A DNA stretch of 64,000 nt. It comes from Ceratopteris richardii. Taxonomy: Eukaryota; Streptophyta; Polypodiopsida; Polypodiales; Pteridaceae. The notes beneath the pieces are model-generated. The model saw only the letters and a program-made list of their open reading frames with translations, made no database searches and was not told the DNA's origin. A program made the position numbers and the translations under genes. This document shows positions 55,400-64,000 of this stretch, in pieces (within the stretch, counting starts at the first letter, position 1; every line of letters begins with the position of its first letter). The stretch spans positions 109,888,257 through 109,952,256 of the forward strand of contig CM035417.1 in assembly GCA_020310875.1 (NCBI GenBank). The letters are read 5' to 3'.

Positions 55400-58300
55400 A
55401 TGGTTGTTGCAGAGGCCTCTACACCAAAAACAGAGTCTGCAAATCTTGTGCAGGAAGAAGAATGGGCGTTTACTACTGTCTGCAGTTTTGACCCATCTTC
55501 TCATGATCAGTGCATGTCTGCAGTAGACTCAGATGTTTGGTACTTTGACAGTGGGGCGACCAAACATATTACCTCGCAGCGCAGTTTCTTCTCTTCACTT
55601 GAGCCTGCTCCTACAGGGAATACTGTCACATGCGCCAATAACTCCTCTTATCCTGTTATGGGAGTTGGTAAGATCATTCTGACTACTGCTGATGGTAGTT
55701 CTTTCACTTTATCAGATGCTTTATTTGTGCCAGGGATCAAAAAGAATATGTTATCAGTTTCTGCATTAGCCAAGATTGGCTTGGTTGTGAAATTTGTTGA
55801 TGACAGGTGTACAGTCCATGATCTCTCAAATGGCGATGTGATTATTGCTTCTGGCATTTTATGTCGTGGGTTGTATAAGCTCATAGACTATGAAAGATCT
55901 GTGAATGATTCGGCATGTGCAGTTCATGATTCTCAGGCTATGTCAGATGCAAAGCTTTGGCATGCACGCTTTGGTCATCTGAATTTTGCTAGTTTGTTAC
56001 GCCTGCAGAAATCTGAAATGGTGTCCTCTTTGCCCAAACTTGAGGCACCTGGAAAACATGTTTGTGAAGGCTGTATTTTGGGCAAAATGCAGCGTTCTTC
56101 CTTTCCAAAAGATGGTTCAGTTCGGGCTACGCAGAAATTGCAGCTTGTACATAGTGATGTCTGTGGTCCTATGCAGACACCCTCTTTTGGAAATTACCTT
56201 TACTTCGTGACTTTCATTGATGATTTTTCCACGCATGCATGGGTATATCCACTCAAAGCAAAGTCCGAAGTGTTCATGTGCTTCAAACAGTTTTTGGTTT
56301 TGGCTGAAAATCTGTCAGCATGTAAAATGGGCACCCTCCGTTCTGATCGAGGGGGGGAATATATGTCTTCAGATTTTAATGCATTTCTGGCTGAACGTGG
56401 GATAAAACACCAGTGTACAGTGCCGTATACACCTCAACAGAATGGAGTTGCTGAACGAAAGAACAGGTCACTCATGGAGATGGCGAGGTGCATGGTCAAA
56501 AGTCAGGCTTTACCACATAGTTTCTGGCTTGAGGCTGTCATGTGTGCAGCATATGTACTGAACAGGTGTCCCACCAAAGCGTTGCAGTCTATCACTCCAT
56601 ATGAGGCTTGGCATGACCACAAGCCATCTGTTGCTCATCTGCGTGTTTTTGGTTGTTTGGCATATGCATTAGTGCCTGAACAACATCGCAGAAAATTGGA
56701 TGATAAGGCAGTAAAATGTATTTTTGTTGGGTACAGTTCTGAAAGTAAAGGCTATCGTCTGTATCATCCACAGACTAAACGCATTCTGGTTAGCCGTGAT
56801 GTTGTCTTTGTGGAAGATGCTATTCAGCCATTGCTTTCATGTACTAAGGAGACATCTGTTAGCTCCAAAGACATGTATGATACTTTGATGCCTCTTTTTA
56901 CAGGTGGACAGGCTAGCGCTGGTCCTAATGAGGCAACTTCTCAGCCTTTGCAGGTTTCATATGATGATGCAGATCATTCCATTTCTGATGCAGATTTACA
57001 TGATGCACTTGTTGATGAGAGAGCTGATATTGAAAGGGCAAAAACTATGCCAAAATGGCTGGTGCAGACTTTGCGTGACAGCAAATTAGATGCACCTTTG
57101 TCATATCGTACTCGTTCAGGCTCTCATAGTACCTCCTTTGCATCAGATTGCTATGCTATGGCTGCATCTAGTCTCTGTGATGAGAATGAGCCTGTTTCTT
57201 TTGATGAAGCACAAAATTCAAAAAATTGGATGGCTGCTATGCAATCTGAATATGATGCTATAATGAAAAATGGTACATGGTCTTTATGTGACTTGCCTCT
57301 TGGCAAGAAGGCCATTGGCACTAAGTGGGTATACAAGCTGAAGCGTAAACCTGATGGTACAGTTGACAGGTATAAGGCTAGGCTTGTTGCAAAAGGTTAT
57401 GCGCAGGAAAGAGGCATTGATTTTGATGAGACCTTTGCACCTACATGCCGTATGACTACTGTTCGGAGCATTTGTGCACTTGCAGCCCATCATGGTTGGA
57501 ATGTACATCAGTTGGACATTAAAACAGCATTTCTGAATGGTGACTTGCATGAAGAAGTGTATGTTTTTCAGCCCCGTGGCTTTGTGCAGAAAGGGCATGA
57601 AAACCAGGTGTGCAGGTTAAAGAAGGCGTTATATGGTTTAAAGCAAGCACCACGTGCTTGGTATGAGAAGATACATGCCTATTTGATTGCACATGGTTTT
57701 GAGAACAGTCCAACTGAAAGCACCTTATATGTTAAACGTGCTAATGATGTGCTTCTGATCATTGTTGTCTATGTTGATGACATGCTGCTCACTCGTCCTA
57801 TTGAGACACATATTGCTGATTTTAAGGCTGATTTGCATGCCTCATTTGAGATGTCTGATTTGGGGCATTTGCATCACTATTTGGGCATTCAGTTTATGCA
57901 CGTTGATGGTGGAATGGCTTTGTGTCAAACGAAATATATTGACACATTATTGCAGCGTTTTGGCCTTGAAGACTGTAAGCCTATTGCCACTCCTATGGAG
58001 ACAGGTTTACGATTGAGTCTTCATGATGCTGGAGATGCATTTGATGCTGTTCTCTATCAGCAGGCTGTTGGATGCTTGATTTACTTATGCATTACTCGGC
58101 CAGATATTCAGTTTGCTGTCTCACAGATGAGCAGGTTTATGCATTGCCCAGGAGTCACGCATTGGAAAGCGGTTAAGCGCATCTTTCGCTACTTGAGTGG
58201 TACTCGGCTACTTGGGTTGTTTTATCCCAAGGGGGGATCACTACCGCCAGATTTGCATGCTTTTTCTGACTCAGATTGGGCTGGTTGCTATGACACTCGT

Positions 58301-58726
58301 GTGTCCACCAGTGGTTTTTGCTTCATGCTTGGTAGCTCATGTATATCTTGGTTGAGCAAGAAGCAGCCTACTGTGGCCACTTCCAGTTGTGAGGCTGAGT
58401 ATAGGGCAGCTTTCACAGCGACTGTTGAGTGTGTGTGGCTCAGACGCCTTATGGCTGATTTGGGTGTTGGCCAGTCTTCTGCCACCACCATCTTCACTGA
58501 CAGTCAGAGCGCATTGGCAGTTGCGAGGAACCCTGTGTTCCATGCTCGCACTAAGCACATTGAGGTGCATTATCACTATGTCAGGGAGAGGTTCTCTGCT
58601 GGGGAGATCAGCTTGGCATATGTGCCCACGCAGGAGAACATTGTAGACCTTTTCACGAAGGCTCTGCCTAGGGAGAAGTTTGAAGCTTTCCGCAAAGCTT
58701 TGGGCTTACTTCCTTTTGTGGAGTGA
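55400..58726 (+). CDS. pol: Copia-2 Pol: protease, integrase, RT, RNase H
   Basis: 1108 codons open from the ATG after the TGA; the ATG may be internal rather than a real start. Protease: Asp50-Ser-Gly52. Integrase: zinc ligands His188, His193, Cys222, Cys225; core Asp253, Asp316, Glu352 with the exact 35-residue spacing. RT: Asp706 in [10 protein letters not shown] and YVDD at 791-794. RNase H: SDSDWAG (957-962), CEAEY (997-1001), TDSQSA (1033-1038). All catalytic residues are present and no other stop or shift occurs. Integrase before RT makes it copia. It would need readthrough of the TGA, or Gag-Pol supplied by another copy. Confidence 0.95.
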   Translation: MVVAEASTPKTESANLVQEEEWAFTTVCSFDPSSHDQCMSAVDSDVWYFDSGATKHITSQRSFFSSLEPAPTGNTVTCANNSSYPVMGVGKIILTTADGSSFTLSDALFVPGIKKNMLSVSALAKIGLVVKFVDDRCTVHDLSNGDVIIASGILCRGLYKLIDYERSVNDSACAVHDSQAMSDAKLWHARFGHLNFASLLRLQKSEMVSSLPKLEAPGKHVCEGCILGKMQRSSFPKDGSVRATQKLQLVHSDVCGPMQTPSFGNYLYFVTFIDDFSTHAWVYPLKAKSEVFMCFKQFLVLAENLSACKMGTLRSDRGGEYMSSDFNAFLAERGIKHQCTVPYTPQQNGVAERKNRSLMEMARCMVKSQALPHSFWLEAVMCAAYVLNRCPTKALQSITPYEAWHDHKPSVAHLRVFGCLAYALVPEQHRRKLDDKAVKCIFVGYSSESKGYRLYHPQTKRILVSRDVVFVEDAIQPLLSCTKETSVSSKDMYDTLMPLFTGGQASAGPNEATSQPLQVSYDDADHSISDADLHDALVDERADIERAKTMPKWLVQTLRDSKLDAPLSYRTRSGSHSTSFASDCYAMAASSLCDENEPVSFDEAQNSKNWMAAMQSEYDAIMKNGTWSLCDLPLGKKAIGTKWVYKLKRKPDGTVDRYKARLVAKGYAQERGIDFDETFAPTCRMTTVRSICALAAHHGWNVHQLDIKTAFLNGDLHEEVYVFQPRGFVQKGHENQVCRLKKALYGLKQAPRAWYEKIHAYLIAHGFENSPTESTLYVKRANDVLLIIVVYVDDMLLTRPIETHIADFKADLHASFEMSDLGHLHHYLGIQFMHVDGGMALCQTKYIDTLLQRFGLEDCKPIATPMETGLRLSLHDAGDAFDAVLYQQAVGCLIYLCITRPDIQFAVSQMSRFMHCPGVTHWKAVKRIFRYLSGTRLLGLFYPKGGSLPPDLHAFSDSDWAGCYDTRVSTSGFCFMLGSSCISWLSKKQPTVATSSCEAEYRAAFTATVECVWLRRLMADLGVGQSSATTIFTDSQSALAVARNPVFHARTKHIEVHYHYVRERFSAGEISLAYVPTQENIVDLFTKALPREKFEAFRKALGLLPFVE

Positions 58727-58788
58727 TTTCCACATAGCTCGGCACTTCCTTATACATGAGTGCCAGCTCCTTGTTCACCGCATCACTC

Positions 58789-58800
58789 CCAGGGGGGATT
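58789..58800 (+). promoter_or_regulatory. Copia-2 polypurine tract
   Basis: CCAGGGGGGATT directly before the 3' LTR. It would prime plus-strand synthesis. The same tract stands next to the 3' LTRs of copies C and E. Confidence 0.88.
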
Positions 58801-59030
58801 TGTTGATATATTTAGGTAGTGATGTGTGTGAACACTCTAGGACCGCCGGGGCACTTTTTTCCCTCGTTAGGAGGTTTTTTTCCCCCGGCTTGTATATACG
58901 CCTATTGCCCTAATGGGCTATTTATCTTTGTACATTCTCTAGTAATACATTCAGTCTTGTGTGTTGTGTTCCAAGCTTCTTCTTCTTCCTTGTGCTGTTC
59001 GCGTGCTTCCGCAGACGTCTAACTCCAACA
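58801..59030 (+). mobile_element. Copia-2 full-length 3' LTR
   Basis: 230 bp, reads the same as the 5' LTR throughout. Confidence 0.97.
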
Positions 59031-60190
59031 ATCCACTGATGTTCTTGTGCAACCTTAAGGGTCGGTATCAAGAAGTCCAAAGGAAGCACAACATTCTGAC
59101 CAAAAACCATCTGAAAGGGAGTTGCATTGAGTACGGTCTTGTAGGCCACTCGATATGCCCAAACAGCGTGGTGTAACTGTTTGTCCCAATCTGAACGTTT
59201 GTTGTTCATGAGTTTTGCCAGTACATTACAAAGGATCTTATTAGTGCTTTCAGCTTGACCATTGGCCTGAGGATGATATGGTGCAGATTTCTTGTGAATC
59301 ACCATAAAATCCTGTAACAAATATTCAATGACTTGGTTTAGAAAGTGAGTTCTGCGATCGCTCACTAACTCTATAGGCAATCCATATCTTGTAAAGACAT
59401 TCTCAAATAAGAATTTTGCAGTTGTGTGTGCATCATTCTTTTTCGTGGCTTTTGCCTCTACCCATTTGGTTAGATAATCCGTCGCGACAATAATGTATTC
59501 AACATGCGTACCTTTTGCAGGGGGGTTAATGGGTCCTACAAAGTCTATGCCCCACTTTGAAAATGCATGTCCTCCCATCATGGGTTTCAATGGCATTTCA
59601 TCTCTGCGAGTAGGAAATTGAGTTCTTTGGCACACATCACATCTCTTAACATAGGTATGAGCATCCATGTGAAGAGTGGGCCACCATAATCCTGCAAAGA
59701 GGATGGCTTTGATTATCCTATCTGGTCCAAAGTGACCTCCTGCCACACCTTGGTGTGCAGTCTCTAGTATGCTCAGATAATCGCTTTCATGAACACATTG
59801 TCTTAGATATCCATCTCGTCCTCTTTTGTATAAATTATCGCCAATAAGCGAATAGTCTTGAGCTTCCTACTCTAGACTGCGTTGTCGTGCTAAGGTCATT
59901 CCTTGAGGGAAGGTCTTCGTCCTCAAATATGTCACTAAAGGTTCACTCCAGTCTGGTGTGAGAGACACGTGATATAATGTAGCATGCTCTACTGGTGGTC
60001 TTTCACAACAAACATGGCATTCTTTACACAACTTGTAGACATCTGCTTCCATCGAAGGCCAATATACTCCTAGTCTATGCAGAGTCTGTAATGTTCGGTG
60101 TTTCGAATGATGTTGCTTTAATGCACCTACGTGTGCTAATTGCAACCAATTTGCATGTTCTGATTCATCTACACAACAAGCCAGAATCTT
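59031..60190 (-). pseudogene. G4 unit 2: two zinc modules and integrase core
   Basis: From 60188: KILACCVDESEHANWLQLAH, QHHSKHRTLQTLHRLGVYWP and CKECHVCC (zinc module 1), then a linker DWSEPLVTYLRTKTFPQG, a TAG at 59869-59867 where unit 1 has CAG, then YSLIGDNLYKRGRDGY, CVHESDYLSILETAHQG, GHFGPDRIIKAILFAGLWWP, CDVCQRTQ (zinc module 2), WGIDFVGP (Asp), LVSDRRTHF (Asp), YHPQANGQAESTNK (Glu). One frame throughout except the TAG. It stops at 59031, where copia-2 is inserted, and resumes at 53875. Confidence 0.88.
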
Positions 60191-60712
60191 TGTTCTGTGA
60201 TGTTGATACTGCTGCTTTCTCTGCCTTGTCTGGTGGTGTCGTCGGTATGGGTTCCTCTGTTGTGGTTGACTCCTTCGTGGTTGGGTTTGAGAGGTCCATT
60301 GGACGCTCTGCTTTGGAAAAGAAGGGAGATCCAACACTTGCGTGAGCTGCCCATTAGAAAGTGATTCGTTCTTTATCTTTAATCTAAGCCAGTCCGCAGC
60401 AAGTTTGGAAGGATGAGCACCGCAGGGTATTGTGCTCATTTGGCCGCTGATGCGACCCACCTGACCGCTGATTGTGTCCATCTGCCCTAGCGGTTGGGTA
60501 GCTGCCCCTTCTAGTTTGCAGGAAGCCCCAGGGAAGATCTCCTGTCGTCCTTCTGATTGATAACTGTCTATAGCCAAGCCCGAGTGGGTTGGTGTAGACG
60601 TAACGTGATTGATCTGACCAAAGATCTTCCGGTCTTCCGTCGCATGTATTTCATAGGGTCTAGGGTTACAAACCTCAGTCGGAATGCCATTAGGGAAGTC
60701 CAGCGGTATCAC
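60191..60712 (-). pseudogene. G4 unit 1: polyprotein region after protease
   Basis: Frame reading IPLDFPNGIPTEVCNPRPYE, DRKIFGQINHVTST, a run of short repeats (GQMDTISGQVGRISGQMSTI), then LAADWLRLKIKNESLSNG and a Gln/Arg-rich end. At about 60190 it runs straight into zinc module 1 of unit 2, the duplication junction. No domain recognised; unit 2 has the same sequence with TGA for the Trp of LAADW. Confidence 0.6.
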
Positions 60713-60736
60713 TCGCTTCTGCTCTAAGGTTCCAAT

Positions 60737-61081
60737 CTATAAGGAGCCTTGTCTAAGATTTAGGTCCACGGAGTGATCGTATAGCCAATCTTGGCCAAGG
60801 ATTAGGGGTTCTATCAGGTCTTCATCATGGCACACTAGTAGCTTCGCTATCATGGTCACATCCTTAATGAGGATAGGAAGGTCCACCTCGCCCATGCAAG
60901 GGGTTTCCATGCCTCCTAGCCCTATGAGGTATGCCTCAATCGGCCGCATTTCTATTCTTGAATCCTTATAGTGGGACCATCTAATCGCACTAGTCGCAGC
61001 ACCTGAGTCAATTAAAGCCCTAAGCTCTTGGCAAGGGTTGCCGTGCTCTAGCCTGACTGTAATGAATGGTCTCTTGTCCAC
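60737..61081 (-). pseudogene. G4 unit 1: aspartic protease after integrase
   Basis: Same retropepsin-like domain as in unit 2: FITVRLEHGNPCQELRALI, DSGAATSAI, IGLGGMETP, LVCHDEDLIEPLILGQDWL. Key residues are intact. It is separated from the integrase C-terminal frame by one TGA (about 61082-61084; unit 2 has CGA) and ends at a TAG (60737-60739) where unit 2 has CAA. So in the ancestor, integrase, protease and tail were one frame. Confidence 0.82.
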
Positions 61082-61096
61082 TATGTTAGGATGAGT

Positions 61097-61411
61097 TCAT
61101 GACTTTACCTCACACATATCCATGGGGTATCTGGGTGTTGTTTCCAGATGGTTATAATGTTCTCTCCCTAGTCCTTGTCTTCTTAGCTTCATGCGCTTAA
61201 TGCGTTCTATAGCTTTTGCCTGAGCTTCAGCATGTATTCTATTTTCTTCCTCCTTATGCTTCTTTGCCAACGTGAGTCGTCTAAGCATATCCTCGGTAAG
61301 AGGTTCCTGATATAACTTAACTCTACAGCCACTAATATAATTAGGCATTATGTCTCCTTCTAAGGTGGCTAACTGTACTGCTCCACTTGTCGAGAGTCTT
61401 TTAATGATCAT
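61097..61411 (-). pseudogene. G4 unit 1: integrase C-terminal domain and charged linker
   Basis: GPMIIKRLSTSGAVQLATLE and GCRVKLYQEPLTEDML give the GPY/F-type domain. An Arg/Lys/Glu helix (LAKKHKEEENRIHAEAQ, IKRMKLRRQGLGRE) links it to the protease. A TGA precedes it (KLEK*GYGP), shared with unit 2, so it arose before the duplication. Confidence 0.8.
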
Positions 61412-61423
61412 AGGTCCATAACC

Positions 61424-62338
61424 TCACTTTTCTAACTTAGGTGCGTGCTGTTTCAGCGTATATACTAAAACTAAATCTCCTTCTTTTAGGCCTTTATCTT
61501 TCACATGTGCATCAAAATATGCTTTCTGTCGCTTCTTCACTGCATATATTCCTGTTGTTGCCTTTAGCCTGGTTTCTCCTAATCGTTCCAAATCCATTAT
61601 TCTTGCTGATAATTCATGGCCGGTCCACTGATGTTCTTGTGCAACCTTAAGGGTCGGTATCAAGAAGTCCAAAGGAAGCACAGCATTCTGACCAAAAACC
61701 ATCTGAAAGGGATTTGCATTGAGTACGGTCTTGTAGGCCACTCGATATGCCCAAACAGCGTGGTGTAACTGTTTGTCCCAATCTGAACGTTTGTTGTTCA
61801 TGAGTTTCGTCAGTACATTACAAAGGATCTTATTAGTGCTTTCAGCCTGACCATTGGCCTGAGGATGATATGGTGCAGATTTCTTGTGAATCACCATAAA
61901 ATCTTGTAACAAATATTCAATGACTTGGTTTAGAAAGTGAGTTCTGCGATCGCTCACTAACTCTATAGGCAATCCATATCTTGTAAAGACATTCTCAAAT
62001 AAGAATTTTGCAGTTGTGTGTGCATCATTCTTTTTCGTGGCTTTTGCCTCTACCCATTTGGTTAGATAATCCGTCGCGACAATAATGTATTCAACATGCG
62101 TACCTTTTGCAGGGGGGTTAATGGGTCCTACAAAGTCTATGCCCCACTTTGAAAATGCACGTCCTCCCATCATGGGTTTCAATGGCATTTCATCTCTGCG
62201 AGTAGGAAATTGAGTTCTTTGGCACACATCACATCTCTTAACATAGGTATGAGCATCCATGTGAAGAGTGGGCCACCATAATCCTGCAACGAGGATGGCT
62301 TTGATTATCCTATCTGGTCCAAAGTGACCTCCTTCCAC
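61424..62338 (-). pseudogene. G4 unit 1: integrase zinc module 2 and catalytic core
   Basis: From the internal Met 62338: GGHFGPDRIIKAILVAGLWWP, YVKRCDVCQRTQ (zinc module 2, with upstream ILETAHQG in another frame), KWGIDFVGPI (Asp), VSDRRTHFLN (Asp), PQANGQAESTNK (Glu), then AYRVAYKTVLNANPFQMVFG and a helix HELSARIMDLERLGETR. This core is typical of plant Ty3/gypsy. All three catalytic residues are intact. A one-base deletion near 62427 separates it from zinc module 1. Confidence 0.9.
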
Positions 62339-62364
62339 ACCTTGGTGTGCAGTCTCTAGTATGC

Positions 62365-63063
62365 TCAGATAATCGCTTTCATGAACACATTGTCTTCGAT
62401 ATCCATCTCGTCCTCTTTTGTATAAATATCGCCAATAAGTGAATAGTCTTGAGCTTCCTGCTCTAGACTGCGTTGTCGTGCTAAAGTCATTCCTTGAGGG
62501 AAGGTCTTCGTCCTCAAATATGTCACTAAAGGTTCACTCCAGTCTGGTGTGAGAGACACGTGATATAATGTAGCATGCTCTACTGGTGGTCTTTCACAAC
62601 AAACATGGCATTCTTTACACAACTTGTAGACATCTGCTTCCATCGAAGGCCAATATACTCCTAGTCTATGCAGAGTCTGTAATATTCGGTGTTTCGAATG
62701 ATGTTGCTTTAATGCACCTACGTGTGCTAATTGCAACCAATTTGCATGTTCTGATTCATCTACACAACAAGCCAGAATCTTTTGATTATCCTGTTTATAT
62801 ATGCTTCCTGCTATGATTTGATATCTCTGAGATTTGGTAATCTCTCCTTCTTTGATCTTTATCCTAGGATTCTTGGGTCCGTATGTCAGAATAGGGACTA
62901 TTGGTTTAGCCCATTCTGGTGCTATCTCAAGGTTAAACAAATATGCATCTGGTAATTCATCCACTACTCCTTGAGGAGCTTCTCTTGAGGTTAATCTTGA
63001 AAGGTGGTCAGCTCTAAGATGTGTCTTTCCTTTCCTGACTACTACTTCAAAATCATACTCCAT
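62365..63063 (-). pseudogene. G4: RNase H end, zinc module 1, linker
   Basis: EYDFEVVVRKGKTHLRADHL closes RNase H. A linker follows, then KILACCVDESEHANWLQLAH, QHHSKHRILQTLHRLGVYWP and CKECHVCCERPP: spaced His and Cys with a Y-W-P, the look of an integrase H2C2 zinc module. Then DWSEPLVTYLRTKTFPQG and DYSLIG, the stretch normally seen just before the integrase zinc module. A one-base deletion near 62427 (a T present in unit 2) shifts the frame, and it ends at 62365. A second zinc module follows. Confidence 0.8.
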
Positions 63064-63090
63064 GAGTAATAGAAACCAACGTATTAGTCA

Positions 63091-64000
63091 TCATGTGTTA
63101 CATGGTTTGTTGACTAGGTACAATAGGGCTTGATGATCTGTAAAGAACTTGAACTTGTTGGCCAACAAGTAGTGCGTAAACTTCTTTACCGCGTAGATCA
63201 TCCCTAATCCTTCTCGTTCCATCGTGGTGTAATTTCTTTCTGCTGCGTTCAATTGTCTGCTCGCGTAAGCTATGGGTAGATCTATGTTATCTTCACTCGT
63301 GGGTTGTGCTAACACACATCCTATCACATAGTTGGATGCATCCACATGTACATGGAATGGCTTACTCCAATCTGGGGTAGTCAATATAGGTGCTGAGCAC
63401 AAGCGTCGTTTAAGTTCATTGAATGAATTTTCACATTCATCTGTCCATTCAAAATTGGTTAAAAGAGAGTACAAAGGCTTGGCTATGATTGCATACATGT
63501 GTATGAATCTCCTATAATAGCCGCAATGACCCATAAATGCTTGTACCTCTTTGATGTTCGTCGGCCTAGGTAGATCTGCAATTACCTTCACTTTTTCCTC
63601 ATCCGTAGAGATTCCATTTTTTGACACAATGTGTCCTAGAATTTTGCCTTGTCTGACCATGAAAACGCATTTTTCTGGGTTCAAACAAACCTGATATTCT
63701 CGACATTTGTCAAATATTTGTCTTAACTCTGGGATATGCGTCTGCCTGATATTCGAATCAGCACATATGTCATCGACATAAACTTCCAAACTCTTGCGTA
63801 AGAATTCCTTAAAAACATGACACATGAGTCGCTGGAAAGTGGCGGGTGCATTTGTTAAGCCAAATGGCATTACACGGAATGCAAATATGCCCCATTCAGT
63901 GGCAAATGCCATCTTGTGTTGATCTTCTGGAGCAATGGCTACTTGATTATAGCCTGAAAAACCATCAAGGAAGTTGTACACTTCCTTGCCCGCAACTCTT
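63091..64000 (-). pseudogene. G4: reverse transcriptase and RNase H (cut by window edge)
   Basis: The frame continues past 64000. From the internal Met 63981: FLDGFSGYNQ with the first catalytic Asp (residue 6), FAFRVMPFGLTNAPATFQRL, VYVDDI (68-71), QGKILGHIVS, FMGHCGYYRRFI, then RNase H VHVDASNYVIGCVL (Asp214), NYTTMEREGLG and FFTDHQALLYLV (Asp282). Standard Ty3/gypsy RT-RNase H with all motifs intact. A frame break at about 63091-63063 precedes the RNase H end. Whatever lies before RT (gag, and possibly another protease) is outside the window. Confidence 0.92.

Larger units (their letters stand above)
53876..59030 (+). mobile_element. Copia-2 full-length element, nearly intact
   Basis: 5155 bp: 5' LTR 53876-54105, primer-binding site, leader, gag, pol, polypurine tract, 3' LTR 58801-59030. 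The two LTRs are identical as far as I can read them, so the insertion is recent. Flanks are GTCCA on the left and ATCCA on the right; the uninterrupted sequence in unit 1 (GGTCCACTGATG, about 61621) shows the target. Four bases match plainly, the fifth differs. The only coding defect seen is one TGA between gag and pol. Inserted in G4 unit 2 integrase, after the G4 duplication if the units were then identical. Confidence 0.97.
52440..60190 (-). repeat. G4 tandem duplication, unit 2 (interrupted by copia-2)
   Basis: Unit 2 contains zinc module 1, linker, zinc module 2, integrase, protease and tail, as unit 1 (60191-62780) does. Its length minus the 5155-bp copia-2 insertion and the flanking duplication is about 2.59 kb, the same as unit 1. 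The two read almost identically, base for base, over long stretches. The junction is at about 60188-60192, where CCAGAATCTT of the zinc-module side meets TGTTCTGTGATG of the tail side. Confidence 0.88.
60191..62780 (-). repeat. G4 tandem duplication, unit 1
   Basis: The unit from zinc module 1 to the polyprotein tail, in the same orientation as unit 2 and directly upstream of it on the minus strand. Differences from unit 2 that I noted are single bases (for example 61082-61084, 60737-60739) and a one-base deletion near 62427. It carries no insertion, so it shows the sequence into which copia-2 inserted in unit 2. Confidence 0.88.

Overview
The window is a retrotransposon nest from a land-plant nuclear genome. 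Both main plant LTR superfamilies, Ty1/copia and Ty3/gypsy, are present. The copia leaders carry the plant-type primer-binding string TGGTATCAGAGC, one gypsy element has the second RNase H seen in the plant Tat lineage, and long CT, AT and TG microsatellites are common. I found no host protein gene, rRNA or tRNA, and I cannot name the plant group. All homology calls come from reading motifs; no search was run, and element edges were placed by eye.

Layout. 1-7298: a decayed gypsy element (G1, minus strand) with a long microsatellite-filled LTR (1-1873), then integrase, RNase H, reverse transcriptase (RT), protease and a gag-like region, followed by a GATACGATACC minisatellite. 7299-11105: a second G1 copy (plus strand) with LTR, primer-binding site, leader and gag. 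11106-16273: copia-1 (minus), missing its 3' end. 16274-16729: PPT and LTR of another gypsy element (G4 type). 16735-21115: a Tat-type gypsy element (Tat-1) split by a microsatellite, with its second half inverted. 21253-21465: a possible small CACTA-like element. 21500-28640: gypsy element G2, whose integrase is interrupted by an unusual copia-2 element that has LTRs but about 3.2 kb of unrelated interior. 28641-37019: a third G1 copy (gag, then protease), interrupted by copia-2 copy C. 37020-46774: a copia-2 tandem array, rearranged by one inversion and later entered by copia-2 copy E. 46775-48108: a copia-3 fragment. 48109-64000: a large gypsy element (G4, minus) running off the window, with an unusual domain order, a 2.6-kb tandem duplication, and a nearly intact copia-2 element (53876-59030) inserted in it.

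How the parts relate. Copia-2 is the youngest active family. Four of its insertions can be dated against their hosts from target-site duplications or near-duplications. Its best copy has two 230-bp LTRs that look identical and a gag-pol frame broken by a single TGA, so it could be mobile or nearly so. Every other element carries several stops, frameshifts or deletions. The most unusual biology is in G4: two successive zinc-binding modules before the integrase core, a retropepsin-like domain fused downstream of the integrase, and a long 3' accessory frame with a coiled coil.
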